DNA from: Siderastrea siderea
Lineage: Eukaryota; Cnidaria; Anthozoa; Scleractinia; Rhizangiidae
Direction: 5' to 3'
DNA: 64,000 nt
Assembly: GCA_964030785.1 (NCBI GenBank)
Contig: OZ034979.1
Location: forward strand, 7,109,423-7,173,422
How positions within the stretch are numbered: position 1 is the first letter of the stretch; every line of letters starts with the position of its first letter. Position numbers and translations under genes: made by a program. A model generated the notes under the pieces. That model did no database searches. It was not told the origin of the DNA and saw only the letters and a program-made list of their open reading frames with translations. This document shows, in pieces, positions 10,901-19,990 of the stretch.

Positions 10901-13900
10901 ACTCCTCCAGTGAATGGCCTTTAGGCTAGTGAATGTGTTCGCTTCTAAGCCTTAGTCTAACAATTGTGTTAATTTTTTTTATTGTAGGAGATGACTGTCC
11001 CAGGGGCTTCCTTTATGGATGACGCTGGTGCCAACACTGCCAATGACTTGGCAGCCAAAGTGCGTGATGATCCTCTTTTTCTTATCAAGAAAAAAGAGGA
11101 GGAGAAGAGAAAAGAACTGCTCAATAATCCAGTGAAAATGAAGCAGTTGAAAATGATGCTTCAAGCTAACTTGGACAAGTCAAGCAAAAAGAAAAAGGAC
11201 AAGAAGAAGAAGAGGGAGAAGGAGGAAAAGAAGAGAAGAAAAAAGAAGCATGCAGAACAAAGTGATGACTCAGATGATGACGAAAGAGAAATGGCAAAAG
11301 AAAGCAAGATGAAGAGAAAGGAGAAATATGGAGAGGGAAGTGATGATTCAGAAGATGAAAGGAGAGAAATGTCAAAAGAAGGAAGGAAAGCCAGAAAGGA
11401 TAGACATATGCAGCGAAGTGATGAATGGGACAGGGATATGAGAGAAACTTCAAGAGGAGACAAGAACAGAAGAAAGGAGAGACACAGAGAGAGAAGTGAT
11501 GAATCAGAAGACGATATGAGAGTCACGTCAAAAGAAAACAATAATAGGAGACATCCAAAAGAAGACAAGGAAATGTTGAATGGGACTCACAGAAGTCGTC
11601 ACCAAGAATCGAAGAGGTAACATCAGCAACGAATTGTGTTTAAGTGACAATGTGATTTCCTTTACTAGTCTCCTCACATTTCTCATAAATTTTTAGCAGT
11701 AAGGCTTGCAATGAATGAAGTGTCTAACTTTTCTATGACTGTATCTTTAAGACAACGCAGACAAATAATCTCCTCCATTAATTGATTTACCGGTAGTAGT
11801 GGACTAACTAATTGCAATTGAAAAACAACAGTGTTTATGTCATAGTAGTAGGTCAAGCCATCTAAGATAAAGATGACTGTGTTGGCATACTTTGTGATGA
11901 GAGTTTTTAAGATCTTGTGCTGCTCCATGACTGTGGGGAGCTTAGTTCTCTGCAGTTTAGTATCTCTCTCTAATAAATCAGTGTAGGTAGTAACTGGGCA
12001 TCCTCTTGATCTATCTTGTGGAGGGGCTCCCAGGATTGGGAGATGAAGGTTGTTTTGAGTGCTGCTGCCAAGCGTCTGATGTAGCAGCCATCAAGTTTTT
12101 CTTTAATTACATTAGTCAATGTCGACATCTGCATACCTTATGCCTTCTAGCCTGAGAAAACAGCCAACGTTTCGCAAGGTCGCTACTTGAGCCCTTGCAA
12201 AATGACGCGTCACTACCCACATGTAGGTAGTGCTTCTGATTGGTTGTAACAAAATTCCCTCACATTACAACCAATCAGAAGCACTACCTAGATCTGGGTA
12301 GTGACGTGTCATCTGTATGGAATTTCTGCGCTCGTTACTCAGATGTCGTTTTGCAAGGGCTCAAGTGGCGACCTCGCAAGACGTCGGCTGTATTCTCAGG
12401 CAATACACCTTCAGGTCAAATTTGCAGGTACAAAATGTCAAGAGAAATCTTGCATGCAATGGGCTTAGCAAACATGATCACTGTCTATCATGGAACAGAC
12501 AGTGTTAAGTAGTCAATCATATTTATAATAGACTGCAGTTAATGTCTACTAAAAGTCTTCTATAAAGAGAGTTGTTTCTTATCTGAAAACCACTGTTGTT
12601 CTCAGGCAATACGCCTTCAGGTCACATTTGCAGGTACAAAATATCAAGAGAAATCTTGCATGCAATAGGCTTAACACACATGATCACTGTCTATCAGTGA
12701 ACAGACAGTGTTAAGTAGTCAATCATATTTATAATAGACTGTAGTTAAGGTCTACTAAAAGTCTTCTATAAAGAGAGTTGTTTCACATCTGAAAACCACT
12801 GTTGTCCTTGCCTGGAGTTCAGTTCCTGTGTGCATCAGCATCATGTCTACAAGGGATGAGTTCATTTGTGTGGCCAGAGTGGCACCCTGTTGTTGGCCAT
12901 CCCCTGGTTTTAGAACTTAATCTTCATATTCTCAGGATGTATTTGACCATTTCTTACTTGTATTTTGTTTTCCTTAAAGGAAAAGAGTAGAAGAAGAAGA
13001 GAGAAGAACACATCACAGAAATGGAGAACACTACGCTGACAGACATAGGTAGTTAATGTTGTTATAATAGAAGATGCTGCAGGAATTAGGTGGTATGTGG
13101 GGCAGAACGTTACAAGTGCAAAAAAGCTCATTTAAGATTCTTTTTTTCTAAAAAATTTAGTAGATGAAAAATGGTCAAGGTCTAGACCCTCCCTCCCCTC
13201 CCCCACCCCACCCCTGATGAAAACTCTTCACCCCTCTAGCACTAGCTCTAAATGTAAACATTATAATAAAGCCAACTCGTTGTCCTTGTCTAATTTTTTC
13301 ACTTCTGCAGATCTCCTGACAGAAAAAGGCTTCATTTTCGATTACGCTCAAGATCACCAAGAGATAGGGAAAGAAGAGATGAGCGAAGACATAGGCACAA
13401 CTCTTCATGTTCACCTCCAAGGGACAGACGACACAAGTCCCGCTCACCATCACACTCACCCCCCAGAAAATCACAGAAATCACCCTCTCCTGACAGAAGA
13501 AAGGCATGGCAAAATGGGGGGTCTGCAGTCACCAAGTAAGATTATTATACTGGTTTCCCAAACTTACTCAAGGTTTAAATGGCCTTACATGGGGGAAATA
13601 ATGTAGCTTACAAGAATGTACACCTTAGAAGCTTTGTTTGAATGGTGGTACCTTGGGATTACATCCACAGACAGAAAGGTTAGAACTACCTTGTACAGCA
13701 TAATATATGGCACCACAGGAAAGTACTACTCAGTAGCTTTCATTTGAATGGTCACGCTTAACTGTTTTATCCACAGACTCAAAAGTAGGAACCACCTTGT
13801 ACAGCATAATAAACAGCACAACAGGAAAGAACTGCTCAGTAGCTTTCATTTTGCACTTAATGATTTTATCCACAGACTTGACAGTTAGAACCACCTTACA

Positions 13901-16900
13901 AGTGTATGAGCCATAGTACATTAACTGAGTCCAGGAATGAAAGGGTACAGTATGTTTTATTGGTGTCAGGGCAGAATGTATCTTAAAACTTGACAGAACA
14001 TGGAAAATCAACAAGATAGTCTAAAACGATTTGATTGTGTCATCCCCAGCCTTTGCTCCAATATTATTTACTTAATTATTTAGTTACATATCCTTATTTC
14101 TTTATCCTAATTAGTTATGGCACTTTGGGAGACTACTATAACTAAAACTTTAACTCCACTGTATTGTATATTGTATATTTTGTTTGCAATTAAGTCTATT
14201 AATAAATAAAAAAAAGTGTTTTATTGGTGTAAATGGGCTACAAGTGAAGAAAAGAACTGAAAGGCTGAACAAAATAAAACATGATTGCTGATCTATGATC
14301 GTTTTTCGATACAACAGGCAAATGGATGCTGCAGAGAAAGAGAAGCGACTTGCTGCAATGATGGAGAATGCCAAGTGAGATATTTGACATGCCAGGCTTC
14401 CATTGATTTTTAAGTAGTATTTGAATGTTTTGTGCTGAAACAACTGACTATATCCCCTTTAGGAGTTTTCATAACACAAAGGAACGAATGAACGAACGAA
14501 CGAGTATTATCTTATATGCTGGTTTGTCTGTTTAAGTGTTTTTTTCGTGAGGTACACTTTTAAAGAATTTGTCCATGGTTCCAGAAATATCAAAATGTTG
14601 TCTTGCATTAACTTTTGCCGTCATTCTTACTTATTACTCTTTGAAACACAGATGGAGAGATGAGCAGAGAGGAAAAAATGTCAAGCGATACAAGGTAAAG
14701 AACATTTTCATCACATATACCTAATTGAAAAAACATTGTCGCATAAAAAGCATGTACTATGAACAGTGCCACCCAATGGTTTTCTGGGAGGCGGGAAAAC
14801 TTGCTCCTATTCTCAGGCACAGTGGAGACAATATTAACACAGGATACTCAAACCCACTCCAAAACCTTGTTAGGAGTGAAAATATTTTAATATCAATGTA
14901 TGGAACTGAGTAGCAAGCGTTTCAGTGCTGTCTTCCCAGAATTCCATCGTGTCGCATTGTTGATGGTTTATACTTTGCACCCGACAACGTTTTATCAATC
15001 AGGTGTATACAACTAACAACTTACCCTCTTGTTTTTCACTTGATGTATAGATTTAAGCGGACAAAGTGCTCTTTTTCATTTCTCGTTTCCCAGTCATACA
15101 CAGCAAAAGAATAGTAATAGAACTAAGTAAAACAAAACAAAAACAAAGGAATTCTTACTCTGCTAATAGGCAGTCCACATGGCAGGAGCTTAACCCTCTA
15201 AACCCTAATAGTGACAAATATGAAATTTCTCTTTACATTATCACTACTTCTTCAAACATTAAAGTGATGAGAATAAAGGAAGTGATCACCAAGGATAAGA
15301 TGTCTTGATATTTAGACAAATTCTCCTTACTAGTTCCATAAGAGACGTACGGAGAACAGTAAGGAGAATATGTGTTCTTATATCAGGGCTTAAAGGGTTA
15401 GCCCCCAGAATTTTACTCCATTTCCCTAACGTTTCCCTTGTACCCATAAATGTACCTGAGTGGAGAGAGACAATGTGAAGCAAAGGTTCTTTTCTAAGGG
15501 AACATCACAATAGCAAGGATCTGAACTTCAGATAAAACAAATGTCAAACAACTACTTGACTCGCGGACTAACCAACTGACCCACTTTTATCACCAACACT
15601 AAGAATGTACCTGTAGTATGGCTCCTGTTATTCACAAACGTTGAATCTTGGCTTAGAGTTGAGCTCTCGTCTTTTGCAAGTTCATCAAACTTTCCCTTAC
15701 CTCGGTCCATAAACCAATACTTCCCCAATACGTGACCAATACGGAGATCTTATATATCCCCAATATTTTTCTAATACAGGCCTTGCAACCAATATTTCCC
15801 CAATATGACATATAGGTCCATGACACGTATTTGTGTATACAGAGTTGTCTGTAACTGCGTGTAAAGCAACGCAAAAAGTCATTCTTCATGTCCTCTGAAC
15901 TTTAAAAGCGGTTTTGTTGCCTTTTTTAGGAGGAAGAAGCAAGATTAGAAGCAAAAGAAGCAACGGACACAGATAAAAGTGCAACATTTTTGAAGTAAGT
16001 CGACCATCTACTCACTGGAATCTAACAGTGCGTTTGCTTTAGCTAGCTATGTCTTCCGTGTTTGTCTTTCGTTTGAAACTGTTATTTCATTTGAAGACAA
16101 GGAGCGCCTTTCTTAAAACTCCTATCTACGTTTCAGACCCCAGAAAGTTTTCAGACTTGAAATAGTTGTGGGCCCAAACAGTCGTAGCCGGGGATTTTCA
16201 GAAACAGGCCTCCAGGAGTGGTGGTTTATAAAACAGGCCACAGAAAAACCGGCCAAATCTTCTTTTGCCTCTGGCTTGGTTGTTTGAAGAAACGGGCCCC
16301 AGAAAAACGGCCCAAACTGTTTAGGAGAGTTTTTGGAAACAGCTCCCCCCCACCCCCCCCCCCCCCTGGACGCGGTTGTATGAAAAACAGACCGCAGGAA
16401 AAATGACCCGAACCACTTTAAAGAGTTGTAAGAAACAAAATTCTACGTGTGGTTGTTGAAAAATAGCCCTCCAAAAAAAATAACCGTACCGTTTTTTAGA
16501 CTTTTCGAGAGACTGGCTCCTATGCGTAGTTGTTTACAAAACAGGTGCTAGAAAAATGGCCCAAACCATCTATGAGCTTGTTGGAGAAACAGGCCCCAAC
16601 ACCAATCTTAAGAGTTGACCTGGGTTTCCGTTTCTGTTCCTCTTTTTTTGTTTTTCCACTGCTAACTTAAAGTTTGTATGACAGCAAATTTACTATTGAA
16701 TCCCCTTGGCTAAGTTATGAAAAAAGAAAATTCAAAGTGGACGCTAATCCTTGATTAATTTAATCCTGTCTAAAACAAGTGGGGCTAGTTTGTTTGTGAC
16801 AATCATCTGAAATAGCGCGACCTATGTCTAGTATAAAGGGTTCCGCCGTAGGCCTAGCTACAAAAATCCCGAAAAATGGCCTAAAAATCTTTCCGGGATT

Positions 16901-17902
16901 TTCCAAAAATGTTCTAAAAATCTTCGCTTTCACCTGTAAAAATCCCATAAAAACTCCTAAAAGTCTCTAACAATCCTATGATATTAAAAAATTGGGTGAC
17001 CTGTGGTGAAAATTCCATGGCTTTGGTGGGCTTTCTGCTAGCTCCCTCAGTCTCAGCCAAATTAACAAGCTCTGCTGAGCCCGCCATTTTGAACTCACGG
17101 ACAGCAAGGATCTACGAATGCTGGATTATGGGTAAAACCGCCGACTGATACAGTGAGGGGGCATCAAAAAGTTTTGTCACAATCGCTTGTGGCGAAACTT
17201 TTCTAAGTTTCAAGCTTTTTTGTAACAAATAACCAAAAAAGCTTAAAAATATTCAACAAAACCTCTAAAAATCCCTCCAAATCTCTAAAAATCCTGTAGT
17301 TTTCTAAAAATCCCGTGAAGCTCTAAAAATCCCGAAAAAAGTCCGGATTTTTGTAGCTAGGCCTGTTCCGCCGAATCTCCAGCTCGTATCTTGAGTGGCC
17401 GTAATATATTTTACACCCTGAGGGAGGGAGAACAACGGCGGATCTAAAGCCCCTGGGGCTTTTCTTATTTCTCCTTAGAATGAGACTAGGTGTTCAAACA
17501 TACAGGTCATGAGAATAAAGGGAATGATCACCAAATGTCTTGACTGTTAAACAAATTCCGCCAACTTGTGTCATAAGAAATATATTGAGGCCATTTAGGA
17601 GAATATGCAAGTTGATACTGGGGCTTAAAGAGATTAAAGCAAGTTCCCGGCCCTGTAACTATAAGTACATACGAATAATCAGCCCGTACACAGTCCCTTT
17701 AGCTGTAGTCACGTTTTGATTAATAAATCCTAATAGTATGTTCATTTTGTGTTATAATTGTTTTTCTTATCGTTCTAACAGGGACATGAAAATTCAGTCG
17801 TTTTCCTCAAAGGCGACTTCCTCTGTCAGTGACCGTATTCGCCGAAACATCAACACGGTCCAGCGAACACCAGCAGCACTCGAGTCTTTTCTGGGCAAAT
17901 AA
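7922..17902 (+). CDS. CWC25: CWC25 spliceosome-associated protein, complete
   Basis: Ten exons: 7922-7939, 8047-8219, 9911-10037, 10988-11616, 12980-13048, 13311-13535, 14318-14374, 14652-14694, 15930-15994 and 17782-17902. They splice in phase to 508 residues. CWC25 is a step-one splicing factor that stabilises the branch helix at the catalytic centre of the spliceosome. Recognisable blocks are MGGGDL joined to NLKKSWHPQTLRNVERVWKA (highly conserved N-terminus), LDWMY...YLLGRPVDK, a VRDDPLFLIKKKEEEKRKEL block followed by LLNNPVKMK, a Lys/Glu-rich region, an Arg/Ser-rich region (exon 6), the MMENAKWRDE motif, and a C-terminus containing SDRIRRNINTVQRTPAALES. It is longer than the human protein (about 425) because the charged middle is expanded. 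The gene is head-to-head with INVS; its last exon is partly copied in a downstream array. Confidence 0.97.
8047..8219 (+). CDS. CWC25: CWC25 exon 2
   Basis: Acceptor AAACAG, donor GTAAGT. Carries NLKKSWHPQTLRNVERVWKA and the following charged helix; ends in phase 2. Confidence 0.97.
8220..9910. other. CWC25 intron 2, no gene recognised
   Basis: Contains several GTTACTTTCAGG-type repeats between about 8640 and 9060, probably an old element. No other exon or RNA gene was seen. Confidence 0.5.
9911..10037 (+). CDS. CWC25: CWC25 exon 3
   Basis: Acceptor CATAAAG, donor GTACAT. Encodes KKKGERLDWMYAAAGGN and YLLGRPVDKAVD, the second conserved CWC25 block; ends in phase 0. Confidence 0.95.
10370..10560. 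repeat. Dispersed repeat related to 5436-5630
   Basis: In CWC25 intron 3. Shares GGTCATTGGAAATTCCAA, GGTCTCAAAGGCCAA and a G-rich GGGGGCTGGGGG stretch with the INVS-intron copy. Confidence 0.5.
10988..11616 (+). CDS. CWC25: CWC25 exon 4 (longest)
   Basis: Acceptor TTGTAG, donor GTAACA, ends in phase 2. Encodes LAAKVRDDPLFLIKKKEEEK then NNPVKMKQLKMMLQ, then a Lys/Glu/Arg-rich tract with repeated acidic SDDSDDDE/SDDSEDE motifs that are likely casein-kinase-2 targets. Confidence 0.95.
12148..12403. mobile_element. Mutator-like fold-back MITE, copy 1
   Basis: Long inverted repeat starting TAGCCTGAGAAAACAGCC and ending TATTCTCAGGCAA. The arms meet near 12250. Candidate 9-bp target copies TATGCCTTC (12139-12147) and TACACCTTC (12404-12412) have two mismatches. 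Same family as 20474-20524 and 27877-28179. Confidence 0.7.
12395..12806. repeat. 206-bp direct tandem duplication
   Basis: Two consecutive copies, starting at CTCAGGCAATAC (12395) and CTCAGGCAATAC (12601), share nearly all bases through CTGAAAACCACTGTTGT. The repeated segment begins inside the terminal repeat of the preceding MITE. Confidence 0.85.
12980..13048 (+). CDS. CWC25: CWC25 exon 5
   Basis: Acceptor TTAAAG, donor GTAGTT. Short charged exon (KRVEEEERRTHHRNGEHYAD), phase 2 at both ends. Poorly conserved, chosen because phase and splice sites fit. Confidence 0.75.
13311..13535 (+). CDS. CWC25: CWC25 exon 6 (RS-rich)
   Basis: Acceptor TTCTGCAG, donor GTAAGA. Read in the gene's phase it is Arg/Ser-rich (RSRSPRDRERRD, HKSRSPSHSPPRKS), as in other CWC25 proteins. 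The apparent reading frame beginning at 13217 is a different, non-coding frame. Confidence 0.9.
13640..13905 (-). repeat. 106-bp repeat array (about 2.5 units)
   Basis: Reverse-strand copies of the window-wide 106-bp unit (TTGTACAGCATAATA, CACCACAGGAAAGTACT, CAGTAGCTTTCATTTGAATG). It lies in CWC25 intron 6. Confidence 0.8.
14318..14374 (+). CDS. CWC25: CWC25 exon 7
   Basis: Acceptor ACAACAG, donor GTGAGA. Encodes QMDAAEKEKRLAAMMENA, the start of the conserved MMENAKWR block. Confidence 0.95.
14652..14694 (+). CDS. CWC25: CWC25 exon 8
   Basis: Acceptor AACACAG, donor GTAAAG. Encodes WRDEQRGKNVKRYK and ends in phase 0, completing the MMENAKWR block. Confidence 0.93.
15190..15400 (+). repeat. 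piggyBac-like MITE, copy 3
   Basis: TTAACCCTCTAAACCC at the left and CAGGGCTTAAAGGGTTA at the right, with the family's internal blocks. It lies in CWC25 intron 8. Confidence 0.75.
15401..15600 (-). repeat. SINE-like repeat, partial copy
   Basis: Contains TACCCATAAATGTACCTGAG followed by TGGAGAGAGACAATGTG, the body also seen in 54600-54700 and 55020-55100. The tRNA-like head is not clear here. Confidence 0.45.
15930..15994 (+). CDS. CWC25: CWC25 exon 9
   Basis: Acceptor TTTTTAG, donor GTAAGT. Encodes EEEARLEAKEATDTDKSATF; ends in phase 2. Confidence 0.92.
16140..16610. repeat. Degenerate tandem repeat, ~60-90 bp period
   Basis: The block GGTTGTTTGAAGAAACGGGC...CAGAAAAACGGCCCAAAC recurs with drift about six times (near 16155, 16218, 16281, 16370, 16452, 16530). 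It lies in the last intron of CWC25 and includes a poly-C run at about 16346-16368. Confidence 0.6.
16849..17365. mobile_element. hAT-like MITE with 8-bp target duplication
   Basis: Inverted ends (T/C)AGGCCTAGCTACAAAAATCC at 16849 and 17365 are flanked by perfect 8-bp direct repeats TTCCGCCG (16841-16848 and 17366-17373). An 8-bp duplication is the hAT hallmark. The interior is rich in CTAAAAATCCC repeats. No transposase. Confidence 0.85.
17485..17640 (+). repeat. piggyBac-like MITE, degraded copy 4
   Basis: Retains CAGGTCATGAGAATAAAGGG, GATCACCAAATGTCTTGA and GGGGCTTAAAGAGATTAA; the left end is lost. Confidence 0.55.
17782..17902 (+). CDS. CWC25: CWC25 exon 10 (terminal)
   Basis: Acceptor CTAACAG; ends ESFLGK then TAA at 17900-17902. 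Encodes SVSDRIRRNINTVQRTPAAL, matching the conserved CWC25 C-terminus. The last part of this exon recurs downstream in degenerate copies to about 18500. Confidence 0.95.
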
Positions 17903-18500
17903 CCAAACAAGAGTAAGATCCGAATAGAATCCGAGTGTCTTGCACAAGAAGTTCGCTAGACTACAGAGCCGGCGACAGTATTACGAAGACTGGAACAGCA
18001 TATACTGGCAACACTCTGAGTCTTTCCCGGGTAACCAACCAATTGGGAGTCGGGTCCTTGTGAAGGCCGAAGATGTTACGAAGATTTACGAAAAGAGTGC
18101 GTGGGATTCCGGGACTGACGATAATATTTCGAAGATTACGAACACGGCCACCGGCAAAACTCGAGTCTTTTGTGGGGAAATAACCAACTAGGAGCAAGGT
18201 CTGACAGAAGGCCGAACATTTTCCGAAGATTTACGAAACACGTGCGCTGACCTTCAGAGACTGACGGTGGCATTACGAAGATGGAAACACCGTACACACC
18301 TGTAAACCAGCAGCACTCAAGTCCGTTTTTTTTTGGGGGGGGGGGTGAATTACCGACCCTTTTTTTAGTAATTGGATGTCAGGTACTACTGAAGGCCGAA
18401 GTGTTACGAAGAGTTACGAGCGGGCTACAGAGACGACAGGGCCACTCGATTCTTTTCTGGGCAAATAACTTAGCTGGAGCCTGGTCCGACTGAAGGCCTT
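17865..18500 (+). repeat. ~140-bp degenerate tandem array that begins in the CWC25 terminal exon
   Basis: The segment CAGCACTCGAGTCTTTTCTG plus GGCAAATAACC, which encodes the CWC25 C-terminus and stop, recurs degenerately near 18010, 18155, 18310 and 18440, followed each time by GGAG/GAG...GGTC...GAAGGCC. Spacing is about 135-155 bp. Confidence 0.75.
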
Positions 18501-18840
18501 GATAGTACTCGAATGGCTTCCGATCTCTATTGTCTAATTAGAGATAGCACAAGAACTCCGAACATTTCGACGAAAAGTGTCCGAAGAGTTACAAGTATGA
18601 TTTTCCAATCAAAAATAACACAAGCCCTCCGCACTTTGCCATGAAAGTACCCGAAGAGTTTTCAACTCACATTGCCCAATCATAAATAGCGCAGTTGCCG
18701 CGAAAGTACGTACCCCAAAGTAACACGAAACGCCACGAAACTGTCTATAGGCTTTCTGCTTATTACCCAGTCCGAAATAACACAAGCACTCCAACTTTTT
18801 CGTTGTCTGCCAACAACTTGATTTAGTCATTCATCGCTTC
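18500..18840. repeat. Further decayed repeats downstream of CWC25
   Basis: CCGAAGAGTT, AACACAAG and CTCCGAAC/CTCCGCAC motifs recur three or four times at 70-110 bp spacing, continuing the character of the preceding array. No gene. Confidence 0.4.
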
Positions 18841-19394
18841 CCCGACCCCCGACCCCCGGTTTGTGTTGTTATTTCCTCGTTTTGAGGGTTCCTTCACACA
18901 TGCTTACACCAAAGCTGATTGTTCGGTGGAGATGCCAGCTGGGAAGGCGTAAGAAAAGTTTCTCATCAAACTTGGTCATTGTAAATAGTCATTGACTTCG
19001 TTTAGAAAACTGTTTATTTACCGCAGTATAAATTGGTTTTTACACTGTTAGTTACACCTTGTTATACAAAATAATTGAACTTTTTACAATGAAATTCTGT
19101 TTTATGTCCATGATGTTTATATAGACGAATCTATGTTTTTAAAAAATATACCTAATTTATTCAAACATTATTAATTGTTTCACGTTCAATCTTAAATTTT
19201 TTCCCTAACGTTTTCTCTGCTTTTCACAACATTCTTGTTCTTTGAATGAGTTTTCTTAAAGTATACTCTGGTCGGATTCACCGTTACGGATTAAATATCA
19301 AAGACGTAAATATTACGTCTGCTAATTTAATTCTTTTATTACATGTTTGATAAACTTTCTAGTGTCTCCTTTGAGCGGTGAGATAACAAGAGAA
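18840..19394. other. Spacer between the convergent CWC25 and scaffold genes
   Basis: AT-rich, no coding region or named repeat recognised. It probably holds the CWC25 3' UTR end, but no single poly(A) signal can be chosen. Confidence 0.4.
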
Positions 19395-19765
19395 GCTGTA
19401 CAAACACAATGAAAGTGAAAGATTTTGAGCAGTACTTTCCTGTGGTGCCGTTTTATATATTGTGCTGTTCAAGCTGGTTCTCCCTTTTGAGGCTGTGGAT
19501 GAAATCCTAAAGTGTGACCATTTAACAAAAAGCTACTGAGCAGTACTTTCGTGTGGTGCTGTTTATTATGCTGTACAAGGTGGCTCTAACTTTCGAGTCT
19601 GTGCATGAAATCCTAAAATGTGACCACTCAAATGGAAGCTATTGAGCAGTACTTTCCTGTGGTGCTGTTTATTATGCTGTACAAAGTAGTTCTAACTTTC
19701 GAGTCCGTGCATGAAATCTAACGTCGAACTTTTGAGTATGAGTGAAATCCTAAGGTGTTAACACT
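19395..19765 (+). repeat. 106-bp repeat array (about 3.5 units)
   Basis: Forward units (GAGCAGTACTTTCCTGTGGT, TGTTTATTATGCTGTACAA, GAGTCTGTG(G/C)ATGAAATC) immediately downstream of the scaffold-gene stop codon. On the minus (gene) strand each unit contains AATAAA, so the array may supply that gene's poly(A) signal. Confidence 0.85.
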
Positions 19766-19792
19766 TTCATTTGACTGTGTAATGGTTTTCCG

Positions 19793-19990
19793 TTATACAA
19801 GAACTTGAACTGACTGGTAAATTTTTCCTTTACTGTCCCCGCTGTTTTTCTTGACCATTTTCTTCAGCGTTTTTATCTTGTCGTCTTTCTTCTTCAAGTC
19901 GTTTTGCATTTCGCTAACTTTTGTGACCAGGTTCTGAATTTGCAACGTTAACGCTCTGATGTCTTCTTTGCAATCTGTATTTTCTTTCTC
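19793..19990 (-). CDS. Scaffold gene terminal exon: coiled coil
   Basis: Acceptor TTTTGCAG; stop TAA at 19795-19793. Heptad pattern in IRALTLQIQNLVTKVSEMQN followed by a Lys-rich helix; ends SVQVLV, which could serve as a hydrophobic C-terminal ligand. Confidence 0.9.
   Translation of the reverse strand, partial: EKENTDCKEDIRALTLQIQNLVTKVSEMQNDLKKKDDKIKTLKKMVKKNSGDSKGKIYQSVQVLV

Noticed and set aside
11161..11568. Ser/Leu/Phe-rich 135-codon frame on the minus strand
   Set aside because: It is the antisense of the Lys/Glu/Arg-rich CWC25 exon 4; purine-rich exons give open pyrimidine antisense frames.
13217..13606. 129-codon frame on the plus strand at CWC25 exon 6
   Set aside because: Different frame from the spliced gene. 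The in-phase reading gives the expected RS-rich protein.
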